Assembly: GCF_039862785.1 (NCBI RefSeq)
Contig: NZ_CP156795.1
Coordinates: forward strand, 992,001 to 1,056,000
From: Acinetobacter sp. ANC 7912
GTDB lineage: Bacteria; Pseudomonadota; Gammaproteobacteria; Pseudomonadales; Moraxellaceae
Direction: 5' to 3'
Length of the DNA stretch: 64,000 nt
Under the pieces are notes generated by a model. That model did no database searches and was not told where the DNA came from. It was given only the letters and a program-made list of their open reading frames with translations. Both the position numbers and the translations under genes were made by a program. This document shows positions 17,277-25,931 of the stretch, in pieces; within the stretch, counting starts at the first letter, position 1; every line of letters begins with the position of its first letter.

Positions 17277-18107
17277 TCAAACATGAGGTGCGACAGTTTC
17301 AAAAGCCTTATGATAATCAACAAGCTGAGCAAACTTCTCTAATGGTGTAAGCCAATCTAACGCTTTTCTAGGACGAGTATTCAGTGACATGGCAACTTGA
17401 TTTAAATAATGCTGATCTGCCTGATTTAAATCAATCCCTTTAGGTAAATATTGCCTAATTAAACCATTCATATTTTCGCATGTGCCTTTTTGCCATGGTG
17501 AATGTGGGTCACAGAAATATACATCTATGCCTAAATCTTCTTCGAGTATTTTATGTTCTGACATCTCACGTCCACGGTCATAGGTCAACGTTTTACGCAG
17601 TTCTGCAGGTAAATATTTCAGAGCTTCAGTTAAAGCCTTGCGCACTGATTCTGCCTTTGCATCAGGTAATGTTGCCAAGATACAGAGCCGTGTATTTCGT
17701 TCAATAAGTGTTGCTATCGAACTTTTATTGTCTTTACCTTTAATTAAATCGGCCTCCCAATGACCCGGTATTTTTCTTTCTTGAACTTCAGCTGGGCGCT
17801 CATGAATAGTTTTAATATCCTGTAATATAGAATCTTTTTTAGATTCACCGTTAGCTTTTCGCTTTTTATTTTCATGACGCAGACAGGATAATAAGTCTTT
17901 TTTCAACTCACCCTTTGGTAATGCTCGTATAGTTGAGTAAATCGTTGTATGGCTTACATTCATTGTTTGATCCAAATCAGAAAATGTCTTTAAACGCTTC
18001 GATATTTGCTGAGGAGACCATAAACAACGGATCGCTTCAACAATAAATCTCCAGAGGATTGAGTCGATTTTGAGTTTTCTGTGACCACGTCTACGTCTAG
18101 CGAAGGC
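17277..18107 (-). pseudogene. IS30-family transposase, 5'-truncated
   Basis: An open frame covers about 277 codons. It includes PGHWEADLIKGKDNKSS, LTYDRGREMSEH, YFCDPHSPWQKGTCENMNGL and LNTRPRKALDWLTP, the DDE core of IS30 transposases; the C-terminus is complete and the left end of the element (GAATTCAAACATGAGGTGCG) lies at about 17273. The frame is still open upstream to RRRRGHRKLKIDS at about 18107, where the sequence runs into the end of a second IS30 element, so the N-terminal helix-turn-helix is missing. An internal ATG at 17975 could start only a partial protein. Confidence 0.85.
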
Positions 18108-19180
18108 GCAGATTCAAATCCCAAGTGCGACACATTTGTAGTTAGTTGAAAAAGTTAGGTGTATTCATAGAATCATTAGACTTTTTCAACTCGCAATTGG
18201 AAAGCACACAATGAAGAAATACACCCAACTTTCTCAAGATGAAAGATACGAAATTTATGCTACTTTGAAAAGTAAAAGCTCAATCGCTAACCTTGCTCGG
18301 GAGTTAGGGCGTTCACGATCAACCATCTACCGTGAATTAAAAAGAAATACTGGGCAACGTGGATATAGGGCTCAACAGGCAGCTAAATTTGCAAGTCAAA
18401 GACGGTACCGTCCTTCCTCATCAATGACAGCATTTGCCTTCGCCTATATTGATTATTTAATTGGCTTGGACTGGTCACCAGAACAAATTTCAGGTGCTTT
18501 AACACAACGCGGTTGGCTGGATGTACCTTCACATGAGTGGATTTACCAGTACATTTATCAAGATAAATCAAAAGGCGGTAAACTCCATCTACACTTAAGG
18601 CATCAGAAGAAATATCGAAAACGAGGTTACAAAAACACGGATCGTAGGGGGCAAATCATTGATAAAAACAAGTATTCACTGTCGAGACCAGGTCATTGAT
18701 CAACGACAACGTTTAGGAGATTTCGAAGGTGACACGGTGATTGGTAAACATCATAAAGGTGCTTTATTAACCCTTGTTGATCGAAAGAGCCTGTATGTAC
18801 ATATTGTTCATTTAGGATCAACGAGAGCATCCTCTCAAACGATTACTTGTGCGTTAGATCGTTTACGAATGAGCCATGCTTATAGTGTGACATTTGATAA
18901 TGGTAAAGAATTTTCCGAACACAAAAGAATTACTGATGCCGGGATAGAGACGTATTTTGCTGATCCTTACAAGTCTATTCAGCGAGCTAGAAATGAAAAT
19001 ACGAATGGTTTAATCCGTCAATATCTGCCAAAATCATCATCGTTTGATGACGTGTCAAACGAACAAATAGAGCAGATAGAATTTGCACTCAACCATCGTC
19101 CTAGAAAAACGCTAGGTTGGTATACACCGAGTGAAGTTATGGCTGGTTTTTATACTGTTGCACTTGCCGCTTGAATCTGC
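18108..19180 (+). mobile_element. IS30-family insertion sequence, about 1.07 kb
   Basis: Imperfect terminal inverted repeats: left GCAGATTCAAATCCCAAGTG and right ending in TTGAATCTGC, whose complement starts GCAGATTCAAGCGGCAAGTG. A GC dinucleotide at each edge may be the short target duplication expected of IS30. On its left it abuts the broken 5' end of another IS30 and on its right a truncated GNAT gene, so DNA was probably lost when it arrived or by later recombination. Confidence 0.75.
18211..19174 (+). pseudogene. IS30-family transposase with a +1 frameshift
   Basis: Two overlapping frames make one IS30 transposase. The first (18211-18699) has the helix-turn-helix region YTQLSQDERYEIYATLKSKS ... 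RSRSTIYRELKRN and reaches RRGQIIDK. The second carries RLGDFEGDTVIGKHHKGALL, VTFDNGKEFSEH and NENTNGLIRQYLPKSSS to 19174. Deleting one A from the five at 18664-18668 would join them as QIIDK-TSIHCRDQ. IS30 enzymes normally come from a single frame, so the copy is probably inactive unless slippage at the A run restores it. Near the C-terminus SIQRARNEN replaces the usual SWQRGANEN, another sign of decay. Confidence 0.85.
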
Positions 19181-19384
19181 CGTACTTCCTGAATATCGTT
19201 CAGAGCATATAGGCCATGAGATGCTTGCAGCTATTAAGTATTACGCAAAACAGGTGGGTTGGAAATGCATCGAATTATGTACGCCTCCAGTTCCTGAATT
19301 TGATCAAACCGTTTCCTTTTATCAGGCAAATGGCTTCGACCGAACAGGAGGCTATAAAATGCGTTGTTTAATTCAATCACTATG
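19181..19384 (+). pseudogene. GNAT acetyltransferase, C-terminal remnant
   Basis: About 65 codons beginning AVLPEYRSEHIGHEMLAAI and ending NGFDRTGGYKMRCLIQSL. PEYRSEHIGHEML is the acetyl-CoA-binding motif A of GNAT N-acetyltransferases (V-PEYR-x-x-x-IG). The N-terminal half is missing and the coding sequence begins exactly at the right end of the IS30 element, so the gene was truncated with that insertion. Translation from any upstream start inside the IS would give a non-functional fusion. Confidence 0.75.
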
Positions 19385-19425
19385 ATTTTTTAAGACTTGC
19401 AGAACTGACATCTCTTTAAATATTC

Positions 19426-19521
19426 CTACAGGTTTTTCGGTGTAGAAAGCCATTCATGATTAGGGATAGGCTTCATAAAATATGGCAGTGGATTAACTTC
19501 ATCATCTTTAAATTTAACCTG
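19426..19521 (-). pseudogene. Short C-terminal remnant of an unrecognised gene
   Basis: Thirty-one codons on the minus strand, closed upstream by a stop, read VKFKDDEVNPLPYFMKPIPN and then HEWLSTPKNL before a TAG. The composition and codon use look like real coding sequence, but there is no start codon with a ribosome-binding site. It probably is the tail of a gene lost with the same rearrangement that truncated the GNAT gene. I cannot name a family. Confidence 0.3.
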
Positions 19522-19651
19522 TCAACAAAGCAGCATCACTTACGTCCAAACCACTAATTCATTATAAAAATGAAAATCTTTGAGGTAAGATAAAATCTAT
19601 TATGATGAGACGTATCTAAACTTGATGGATACCACAAATAAGGATCAAAGC

Positions 19652-20860
19652 ATGCAACAAGAAGTCATCATTGTTGGTGGTGGGATGGTAGGCTTAAGCC
19701 TCTCCCTGATGTTGGCAAAAACCGGGATTGCAGTAAAACTGTTAGAAGCCATCCAGTACCCGAATTATGATGACGCAAATCTTGCTCTATATCATTCTAG
19801 CTTTGACGCGCGTAACAGTGCCTTGTCGCGCCGTAGTGTACAAATTTATCAGGAATTGGGTTTGTGGGATGCATTGCAAGAACATGCAACACCGATTCTA
19901 GAAGTGAATATTACAGAGCAGGGCAGTTTTGGTAAGGCACGTCTCATTGCAGAACAGGAAAAAGTTGAAAGCTTTGGTCAGGTGATTGAAAATGCCTGGC
20001 TTGGTCGTGTGCTACTGACCCAAGTGAAAAAAGAACAACTCATTGAACTGATCGATGGGGTACAGGTCACTTCACTGACTCAGGATGCTGAGTTGGCTTA
20101 TATCGAAGCGCAACGTGGTGATGAGACTTTGAAGCTGCAATCCAAACTGGTAATCGCAGCCGATGGGCGTGATTCCTTCTGTCGTAAAGCCCTCGGTATT
20201 GGCGCATCAGTACATGACTATGACCAAGTCGCGATTGTGACTACCGTACAAACTTCCAAACCACATAAGCATGTCGGTTTTGAGCGCTTTAGCCCGCTGG
20301 GTCCATTGGCTTTGTTGCCACTGCCGGGTGAATACCGCCGTTCTGTGGTCTGGCCGGTACCGAAAGGAACCGAGCATGAATGGTTAGGTGAGGAAAATGA
20401 TCAACATTTTCTGAATGCCTTGCAGCAAACTTATGGTGACCGTGCTGGAAAATTTCAGAAAACAGGTCGTCGTTTCAGTTTCCCGTTGTCACAAGTATTG
20501 GCAGAGAAACAGGCCGTGGGGCGTGTGGTGCTGATGGGCAATGCCGCCCATACCATTCACCCTGTCGCAGGTCAGGGTTTTAACCTGTGCATGCGCGATG
20601 CCTATGTGCTGAACCGTTACTTGAAAGAACAACTAGAACAAGGTAATGATCTCGGTGATGTTCAAATGCTGCAGGATTATGAGAAATCCCGCCTGAAAGA
20701 CCAGCAACGCGTGATCAAGTTCTGTGATTCCGTGGTACGTGGTTTTAGTAACCAGAATCCATTCCTGAAACTGATCCGTAATACTGGCCTGGTTGCTTTT
20801 GAAAATATTCCGGGAATTAAACCATTAGTTGCTAACTATGCAATGGGGCTTAAAGCATGA
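19652..20860 (+). CDS. ubiH: FAD-dependent ubiquinone biosynthesis hydroxylase UbiH
   Basis: Class A flavin monooxygenase that adds a hydroxyl group to the ring of ubiquinone precursors (2-octaprenyl-6-methoxyphenol in E. coli) using NAD(P)H and O2. About 402 residues. It has the FAD fingerprint VIIVGGGMVGLSLSLMLAKTG at the start, the central DG motif AADGRDSFCRKALGI and the GD-type motif MGNAAHTIHPVAGQGFNLCMRD. I prefer the ATG at 19652 because AAGGA lies seven bases upstream; an ATG at 19625 is possible. Its stop overlaps the start of the next gene (ATGA). UbiH rather than UbiF or UbiI is inferred from synteny and the GNAAHTIHPVAGQGFN block. Confidence 0.88.
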   Translation: MQQEVIIVGGGMVGLSLSLMLAKTGIAVKLLEAIQYPNYDDANLALYHSSFDARNSALSRRSVQIYQELGLWDALQEHATPILEVNITEQGSFGKARLIAEQEKVESFGQVIENAWLGRVLLTQVKKEQLIELIDGVQVTSLTQDAELAYIEAQRGDETLKLQSKLVIAADGRDSFCRKALGIGASVHDYDQVAIVTTVQTSKPHKHVGFERFSPLGPLALLPLPGEYRRSVVWPVPKGTEHEWLGEENDQHFLNALQQTYGDRAGKFQKTGRRFSFPLSQVLAEKQAVGRVVLMGNAAHTIHPVAGQGFNLCMRDAYVLNRYLKEQLEQGNDLGDVQMLQDYEKSRLKDQQRVIKFCDSVVRGFSNQNPFLKLIRNTGLVAFENIPGIKPLVANYAMGLKA

Positions 20861-22098
20861 CAGAACAAAATCAGGTACTCGATGCTGTCATCGTTGGTGG
20901 TGGTCTGGTTGGTGGTTTAACTGCACTGCTATTGGCACAAGGTGGTGTACAGGCAACCGTACTGGATGCTGTGCCGATTCTGGATGCTGAAAAGACTTTA
21001 AGTGTTGCTAACCCTCGTGTACTAGCATTGAGCCAAGCAACCATTCATTTGCTGAAAACCGTAGGTGTCTGGAACAAACTGGCGCGTCAGCAACCCTATA
21101 CCGGCATGCAGGTCTGGAATAAAAATGGCTATGGTGAAATCAACTTCGGTCAGCCATCTGAGAAAACACCAAAAGTCGAGCAGGCGCTCGGTTCTATGGT
21201 TGAGCCAAGTATCTTAAATCTAGCAATTCAGCAGAAAATGCTGGAAGAAGTGAAAGATTATCGCACTCAGGTCAAAGTCAGCCGAATCGAACGCGGTGTT
21301 GGTGTTTGGACTGTACATCTGGCAGATGGTACCCAGCTAAAAACCAGATTGCTGATCGGTGCTGATGGTGCCAATTCTTTTGTCCGTGAGCAGGCCTTTA
21401 TTGATATTGATGTACTGGACTATAAACAGGCAGGTCTGAGCTGCGCGATCAAGACAGCGCAACCCCACCAGCATGTAGCACGACAGATCTTTCTGGAGAC
21501 AGGACCTTTGGCTTACCTGCCAATGGCTAGCCTGAAACCCGAAGAGCAGGGCTATTGGCAATCCATTGTTTGGACGTTGCCAGATGATTATGCTGAAGAA
21601 TATGCGGCTTTAAATGATCAGGAATTTACCCACTTACTTACCCGAGAAAGTCATCATATGTTGGGAGAGGTACTGGAAGTGACACCACGTGCGACCTTTC
21701 CATTAAAAGCCCGTGCTGCCCAGCATTATGTACAGGATGGATTGGCGCTGATTGGTGATGCTGCGCATGTGATTCATCCACTGGCAGGTCAAGGGGTGAA
21801 TATTGGTTGTCTGGATGCAGCAGTACTGTGTGAGGTATTGCTACATGACAAGGCACGAGGCGTTTGGGCACATGAACAGACTTTGCAGCGTTATGAACAC
21901 CTGCGTAAAGGCCAGAATGAAGCCATGATGCACAGCATGTCGGCGATTGGCTGGCTGGAAACCACTCAACTGTTTCCAGTGGTTTGGGCACGTAATTTTG
22001 GCCTAAAACAGGTTGAACAGTTACCGATGCTGAAAGATGCCTTTATGAATCAGGCCAATGGTTTAAATTTACTCAAAAACACCCGCTACGCCGTCTAG
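20857..22098 (+). CDS. FAD-dependent hydroxylase, UbiI/VisC/UbiF type
   Basis: Second class A flavin monooxygenase, 413 residues, translationally coupled to ubiH by an ATGA overlap. Motifs are AVIVGGGLVGGLTALLLAQGG (FAD), IGADGANSFVREQA and IGDAAHVIHPLAGQGVNIGCLDA. In E. coli the gene after ubiH is ubiI (visC), which makes the C5 hydroxylation. Sequence alone does not decide between UbiI and UbiF activity, and in Acinetobacter one enzyme may cover more than one position. The two genes most likely form a complex-associated pair at the inner membrane face. Confidence 0.88.
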   Translation: MTEQNQVLDAVIVGGGLVGGLTALLLAQGGVQATVLDAVPILDAEKTLSVANPRVLALSQATIHLLKTVGVWNKLARQQPYTGMQVWNKNGYGEINFGQPSEKTPKVEQALGSMVEPSILNLAIQQKMLEEVKDYRTQVKVSRIERGVGVWTVHLADGTQLKTRLLIGADGANSFVREQAFIDIDVLDYKQAGLSCAIKTAQPHQHVARQIFLETGPLAYLPMASLKPEEQGYWQSIVWTLPDDYAEEYAALNDQEFTHLLTRESHHMLGEVLEVTPRATFPLKARAAQHYVQDGLALIGDAAHVIHPLAGQGVNIGCLDAAVLCEVLLHDKARGVWAHEQTLQRYEHLRKGQNEAMMHSMSAIGWLETTQLFPVVWARNFGLKQVEQLPMLKDAFMNQANGLNLLKNTRYAV

Positions 22099-22272
22099 CA
22101 TGGGAATGTCATTTTTTTATACAAACATCTGCATGTAGAAACGAATTTGTTTAAAAAAGATACGATTTTTTGATATTTGGTACTAGGCGAAACAGAAAGA
22201 GATTGCTAAATTTCAGGTAATTTACAAGTTAGCTGAAACAGCCATATAGCCGTCATTTGCGGGGAGATGAAG

Positions 22273-22521
22273 ATGACTGATATTAACGAATATGATGATG
22301 TAGAAGATCCAGCGATCGATGATGATGAAGCGAAAGCAGCCGAAAAAGGTGCTGCGGATAGCGACGAAGTTGTCAGCGATACAGATGTAATTGAAGCCGA
22401 AACTTTAACGGTGACTGCAAAGCAGAAAAAACGTCAGGCACTTGAAGATGAAGTGGCTGCCTTCCTAGCTCGCGGTGGTCGAATTACTGAAGTTCCAGCA
22501 GACGATTCAGTACGTGAATAA
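22273..22521 (+). CDS. SutA-like small acidic transcription factor
   Basis: An 82-residue protein with a very acidic, disordered N-terminal half and a conserved tail, AKQKKRQALEDEVAAFLARGGRITEVP. The tail matches the corresponding part of Pseudomonas SutA (AKQKERDALARAMEEFLSRGGKVQEI), an RNA-polymerase-binding protein used in slow growth. I chose the ATG at 22273 because GGGGAG (22261-22266) lies six bases before it; the ATG at 22267 touches that site. The gene stands alone, faces rsmI and ends in a strong terminator. Function is inferred from similarity only. Confidence 0.65.
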   Translation: MTDINEYDDVEDPAIDDDEAKAAEKGAADSDEVVSDTDVIEAETLTVTAKQKKRQALEDEVAAFLARGGRITEVPADDSVRE

Positions 22522-22542
22522 GTAAATTATTTCCTGAATATA

Positions 22543-22576
22543 AAAAAACACCACAGATTACTGTGGTGTTTTTTTT
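22543..22576. terminator. Bidirectional terminator between the SutA-like gene and rsmI
   Basis: The stem AACACCACAG/CTGTGGTGTT with loop ATTA is bordered by A7 and T8 runs and lies between two convergent genes. Confidence 0.92.
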
Positions 22577-22599
22577 ATGACTGAAGGTGAAATGACAAT

Positions 22600-23442
22600 T
22601 TAGTCATTTGCCCCGGTCAATTCTAATGCACGCTGGTAAGCGACTTTCTTTTTGATACCCGTCAAGTCAGCTGCCAGTTGTGAAGCCGCTTTGACAGATA
22701 GGTCTTGCAACAGGCGTAGCAACAATTTGTCCAGTTTTTCCTGATCCAGATCTTTTTCTACAGTGGCACCACCAATCACCAGCACGATTTCACCTTTCTG
22801 CTGGTTGGGATCATTGGCAACAAAATCAATCAGCTCACCGAGTGTCATCTTGCGGATGGTTTCAAACGTCTTGGTAATTTCCCGGGCAAAACCTACTGGA
22901 CGGTCTTTACCAAACACCTCAGCCATATCTTTGACACATTCCAGAATACGGTGTGGCGCTTCATAGAAAATCATGGTCTGGGTTTCATCTTTCAGTTTTT
23001 CTAGATTTTGAATACGCTGGCTTTGCTTGGAAGGAAGAAACCCTTCAAAACTGAAACGGTCGCTTGGTAGACCAACCGCGCTCAAAGCGGCAATCGCAGC
23101 ACAGGCACCCGGTACTGGAATCACTCGAATATTATGTTCCTGTGCAGCACGCACAAATTTAAAGCCTGGATCGCTGATCAGTGGCGTACCGGCATCACTG
23201 ATCAGTGCCATGTTTTCGCCATTCAATAAACGCTGGATCAGCTGGTCGATCTTGTTGCTTTCATTATGGTCGTGGCAGGCCGTGAGTGGGGTGGAGATAT
23301 TAAAATGCTTGAGCAATTGTGCTGAAGTTCGTGTATCCTCAGCAGCAATCAGGCTCACTGACTTCAGTACCTCAACAGCACGAAAACTAATATCATCTAA
23401 GTGCCCGATTGGAGTCGCAACAACAAATAACTGAGCACTCAT
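22600..23442 (-). CDS. rsmI: 16S rRNA cytidine-1402 2'-O-methyltransferase
   Basis: Tetrapyrrole-methylase-fold enzyme that 2'-O-methylates C1402 in the ribosomal P site together with RsmH. About 280 residues beginning MSAQLFVVATPIGHLDDISF, with AAEDTRTS, the GTPLISDPGF loop (NMALISDAGTPLISDPGF) and PVPGACAAIAALSAVGLP, all standard. I chose the ATG at 23442 because GGAG lies seven bases before it; the upstream ATG overlaps that site. It is divergent from the LpoA-like gene, the same arrangement as rsmI/lpoA in E. coli. Confidence 0.95.
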   Translation of the reverse strand: MSAQLFVVATPIGHLDDISFRAVEVLKSVSLIAAEDTRTSAQLLKHFNISTPLTACHDHNESNKIDQLIQRLLNGENMALISDAGTPLISDPGFKFVRAAQEHNIRVIPVPGACAAIAALSAVGLPSDRFSFEGFLPSKQSQRIQNLEKLKDETQTMIFYEAPHRILECVKDMAEVFGKDRPVGFAREITKTFETIRKMTLGELIDFVANDPNQQKGEIVLVIGGATVEKDLDQEKLDKLLLRLLQDLSVKAASQLAADLTGIKKKVAYQRALELTGAND

Positions 23443-23485
23443 AGGTTTCTCCATGTGGAATATACAAAATAATAAAAATGGGAAG

Positions 23486-23782
23486 ATGCTAAAAAATATC
23501 TTGGGCTTATTGGGCTGGATCAGCAGCGTTCAAGCGGAAGTGGTGGTTATTCTACCCGAACCAGGGCCTTTGGTGCGAGCTGGATTGAAGATCAGACAGA
23601 GAATCATCAGTACTGATATGGAATTTGGGCAGCCCGTATTGATTAAATGGGTAAATACGATTTCGACAAAGATCTCAAATTTTCTGAAGTCGTATGTCAC
23701 TCATAAATCTGCATTCATTGGTGCTGCATTAGTAAATCTGGATATTGCAGCTTTGTTAAAGGCTAACCGGTATGGGGAATAA
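23486..23782 (+). CDS. Very short LpoA-like periplasmic protein
   Basis: A protein of about 98 residues with a signal peptide ([17 protein letters not shown], cleavage before EV). The mature part starts [20 protein letters not shown], which resembles the first strand and helix of LpoA-type periplasmic-binding domains (LLPLSGPFAxAGQAxRDGF), and later has [20 protein letters not shown], similar to the VIGPL...V-ALL segment. In E. coli the lpoA gene (678 residues) occupies exactly this site, between divergent rsmI and yraN. I infer a shrunken homologue; whether it still activates a penicillin-binding protein is unknown. The stop overlaps the yraN start by 11 bases. An upstream ATG at 23453 is possible. 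Confidence 0.5.
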   Translation: MLKNILGLLGWISSVQAEVVVILPEPGPLVRAGLKIRQRIISTDMEFGQPVLIKWVNTISTKISNFLKSYVTHKSAFIGAALVNLDIAALLKANRYGE

Positions 23783-24191
23783 TCCAAAGCTAGGAAAATG
23801 GGCCGAGCAGCAGGCATTGCTGTTACTACAACAGCATGGCTTTGAACTGATCCAGGCCAATTATCATAGCCGTTATGGCGAAATTGACCTGATTGTTAAG
23901 CGAGACATGGAGCTGGTTTTTGTCGAAGTCAAAGCACGTGCCAGTACCGATTATGCCCAAGCAGTCGAAACCATTTCCTTAAGTAAACAGCGCAAACTGT
24001 TAAAAACTGCGCTGCATTTTCTGCAAAATTATGAAGATTTCCAGCTGTGTTTCTGTCGTTTTGACGTGATTTGTTTTGATTTTCAGCAACATTTTGCAAA
24101 AACCATACAATACGATTTTGGCGATTACCCTTATGATTTGCAATGGATTGAAAATGCTTTTACTTTTGATCCAGAGTTTATTAATCTTTGA
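23772..24191 (+). CDS. yraN: YraN/UPF0102 nuclease-fold protein
   Basis: A 139-residue protein of the UPF0102 family, which has an endonuclease-like (PD-D/ExK) fold. Visible are [34 protein letters not shown] and [12 protein letters not shown], giving the E...D...ExK set of candidate active-site residues. The biological role is unproven. It lies between the LpoA-like gene and dolP, the same order as yraN in E. coli, with diaA missing. The 11-base overlap with the upstream gene suggests coupled translation. Confidence 0.9.
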   Translation: MGNNPKLGKWAEQQALLLLQQHGFELIQANYHSRYGEIDLIVKRDMELVFVEVKARASTDYAQAVETISLSKQRKLLKTALHFLQNYEDFQLCFCRFDVICFDFQQHFAKTIQYDFGDYPYDLQWIENAFTFDPEFINL

Positions 24192-24326
24192 GCAATACAG
24201 GGTATTTGATACAGTGTTTTGTCAATAAATTACTGTAATGTTCAACGATATTTTAAGTTGATCGAATCAGACAACAGAATTAAATAGAGTGAACAAAAGA
24301 CGCATTAAAATAAGGAGTCTTGCTGA

Positions 24327-25007
24327 GTGGTTAAGCGTATTGCAATAACAATGTTATGTATCGCAAGTTTATCGGGCTGTGCCAGCTTTATTTCCAATGG
24401 TACAGGCACGGCTCCTGTAGGAAAAGAGCAGGGTGAACGCACGCTTGGACAGGTTTTTATTGATTCCTCCATTGTCCGGACTGCAAAAATTAATCTGTAT
24501 AAATTAGATAACCGTTTTAACCAGTCACGGGTCAATATTGAAAGTTTCCATGGTCATGTGTTGTTGACCGGTCAGGTACCGGATGCGCATCTGAAGCAGT
24601 TGGCAGAAGACAATGTCAAATCCATGAGTGATGTGAAAGCCGTGCATAACTACATCACTGTAGGTAACCAGATTAGCTATGGCACCATCATGCAGGATAC
24701 TGCTGCAACTGCGAATACCCGCCGTCTGATCATGCGTGCGCCGGTAGTGTCTGACAGCAAAGTGCATGTGCATACCGAAGATGGCGTGTTGTATGTGATG
24801 GGCCGTCTGAACAGTGCTGAAATTGTGGATCTAAATCAGGTACTGACTCAAGTGACCAATGTCACCAAGATCGTAACCTTGATTGATAATCTGGATGAGC
24901 TAAATTTAAGCCGTCAAAGCTATGCAACTCCTGGAACCACGAGTGCTTTGGTGCAAACCCCAATCGCTATTGATCCAGATGCAGAAGAACCAAGTTATGC
25001 CCAATAA
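24327..25007 (+). CDS. dolP: BON-domain outer-membrane lipoprotein DolP (YraP)
   Basis: A 226-residue lipoprotein with lipobox SLSGC (Cys at about residue 18) and two BON domains, RTAKINLYKLDNRF-NQSRVNIESFHGHVLLTGQVPD and MRAPVVSDSKVHVHTEDGVLYVMGRL. DolP binds anionic phospholipid at the outer membrane and division site and supports envelope integrity and BAM. The start is GTG at 24327, preceded by AAGGAG at a spacing of about nine. A 20-residue acidic Thr/Ser/Pro tail follows the second BON domain. The next gene overlaps its last codons. Confidence 0.88.
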   Translation: MVKRIAITMLCIASLSGCASFISNGTGTAPVGKEQGERTLGQVFIDSSIVRTAKINLYKLDNRFNQSRVNIESFHGHVLLTGQVPDAHLKQLAEDNVKSMSDVKAVHNYITVGNQISYGTIMQDTAATANTRRLIMRAPVVSDSKVHVHTEDGVLYVMGRLNSAEIVDLNQVLTQVTNVTKIVTLIDNLDELNLSRQSYATPGTTSALVQTPIAIDPDAEEPSYAQ

Positions 25008-25878
25008 GGTGTATTCACTAAAAGCCAAGCTGTCGAGTCATCTGAATGTTGCACGACAAGTCTATCGTGATTTCCGTCTGTATGACCTTGGCAGCTATGC
25101 GCTGAATCGATTGACTCCCAAAGAAGGTTATAACGTTGAAAAGCATCTGGCTTATGGGCTAAAAGCCCGTCAGCGTTTTGACTTATATCGTACAGCGCAG
25201 CCTTTAACTCATCGACCGCTGATTGTGTTCGTGCATGGCGGTGCCTGGATGCATGGGGACAAGAAGGATTACCAGTTTATTGGTGAGGCTTTTGCCCGTG
25301 AAGGTTATGATGTGGTGATTCCCAATTACCACCTCGCACCGGAATATATTTTTCCGCATTATGTGGATGACCTGCATTTGTTACTAGATTATTTGCAAGC
25401 ATCCTCACACCGATTACAGATCTCTGTAGAGAATATTGTGTTGATGGGCCATTCCGCGGGTGCTTTTAATGTGATGTCGGCAGTGTATTATCCGAAACAG
25501 CATAAGTCGGAACGTCTGGCAAATATCCGCGCCATTATTGGTCTGGCAGGTCCGTATCATTTTGACTATAAAGATGATCCGCTCTGTGCTGATGCTTTTG
25601 ACCAGTCTGTGCCATATCAGCAGGTGATGCCGCTGTATTTTGTTCAGCCGCAACCGGTAAAACATTATCTGTTTATTGCTGAAAAAGATACGATTGTCGG
25701 CCATTTCAACAGTCATGATCTGGATCGTGTGTTGAAACAACATGGCAACCACAGTCATGTAATTAGTATTCCTAAGCTGGGACACATTACCATTGTTGGT
25801 TCACTCTCAAGCCTGTTTAGCCGTTTCTTTCCAACCAAGTCCAAAGTGCTGTGGGCACTGGAAGATGCCTTTAAGTAA
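24997..25878 (+). CDS. Alpha/beta hydrolase, HSL-type esterase
   Basis: About 293 residues. It shows the oxyanion-hole motif FVHGGAWMHGDK, the block VVIPNYHLAPEYIFP, the nucleophile elbow GHSAG, and a late acid and histidine (IAEKDTIVG, KLGHITIVG). This order is that of hormone-sensitive-lipase-like esterases. No signal peptide. I start it at the ATG at 24997, which overlaps the end of dolP by 11 bases and indicates coupling; the longer frame inside dolP is unlikely to be translated. The substrate cannot be told from sequence. Confidence 0.82.
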   Translation: MPNKVYSLKAKLSSHLNVARQVYRDFRLYDLGSYALNRLTPKEGYNVEKHLAYGLKARQRFDLYRTAQPLTHRPLIVFVHGGAWMHGDKKDYQFIGEAFAREGYDVVIPNYHLAPEYIFPHYVDDLHLLLDYLQASSHRLQISVENIVLMGHSAGAFNVMSAVYYPKQHKSERLANIRAIIGLAGPYHFDYKDDPLCADAFDQSVPYQQVMPLYFVQPQPVKHYLFIAEKDTIVGHFNSHDLDRVLKQHGNHSHVISIPKLGHITIVGSLSSLFSRFFPTKSKVLWALEDAFK

Positions 25879-25890
25879 AGATGGATACAT

Positions 25891-25919
25891 AAAAAGCCCG
25901 GATAAAACTGGGCTTTTTT
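25891..25919. terminator. Bidirectional terminator between the esterase gene and nudC
   Basis: The stem AAAAAGCCCGG/CTGGGCTTTTT, with one G-U pair and a short AT-rich loop, is bordered by A and T runs between two convergent genes. Confidence 0.9.
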
Positions 25920-25931
25920 ATTGGAAATGGC

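Noticed and set aside
15085..19180. The IS cluster as a composite transposon or defence island
   Set aside because: The elements are of different families and orientation, and the only cargo between them is a GGDEF gene; no outer matching ends or duplication.
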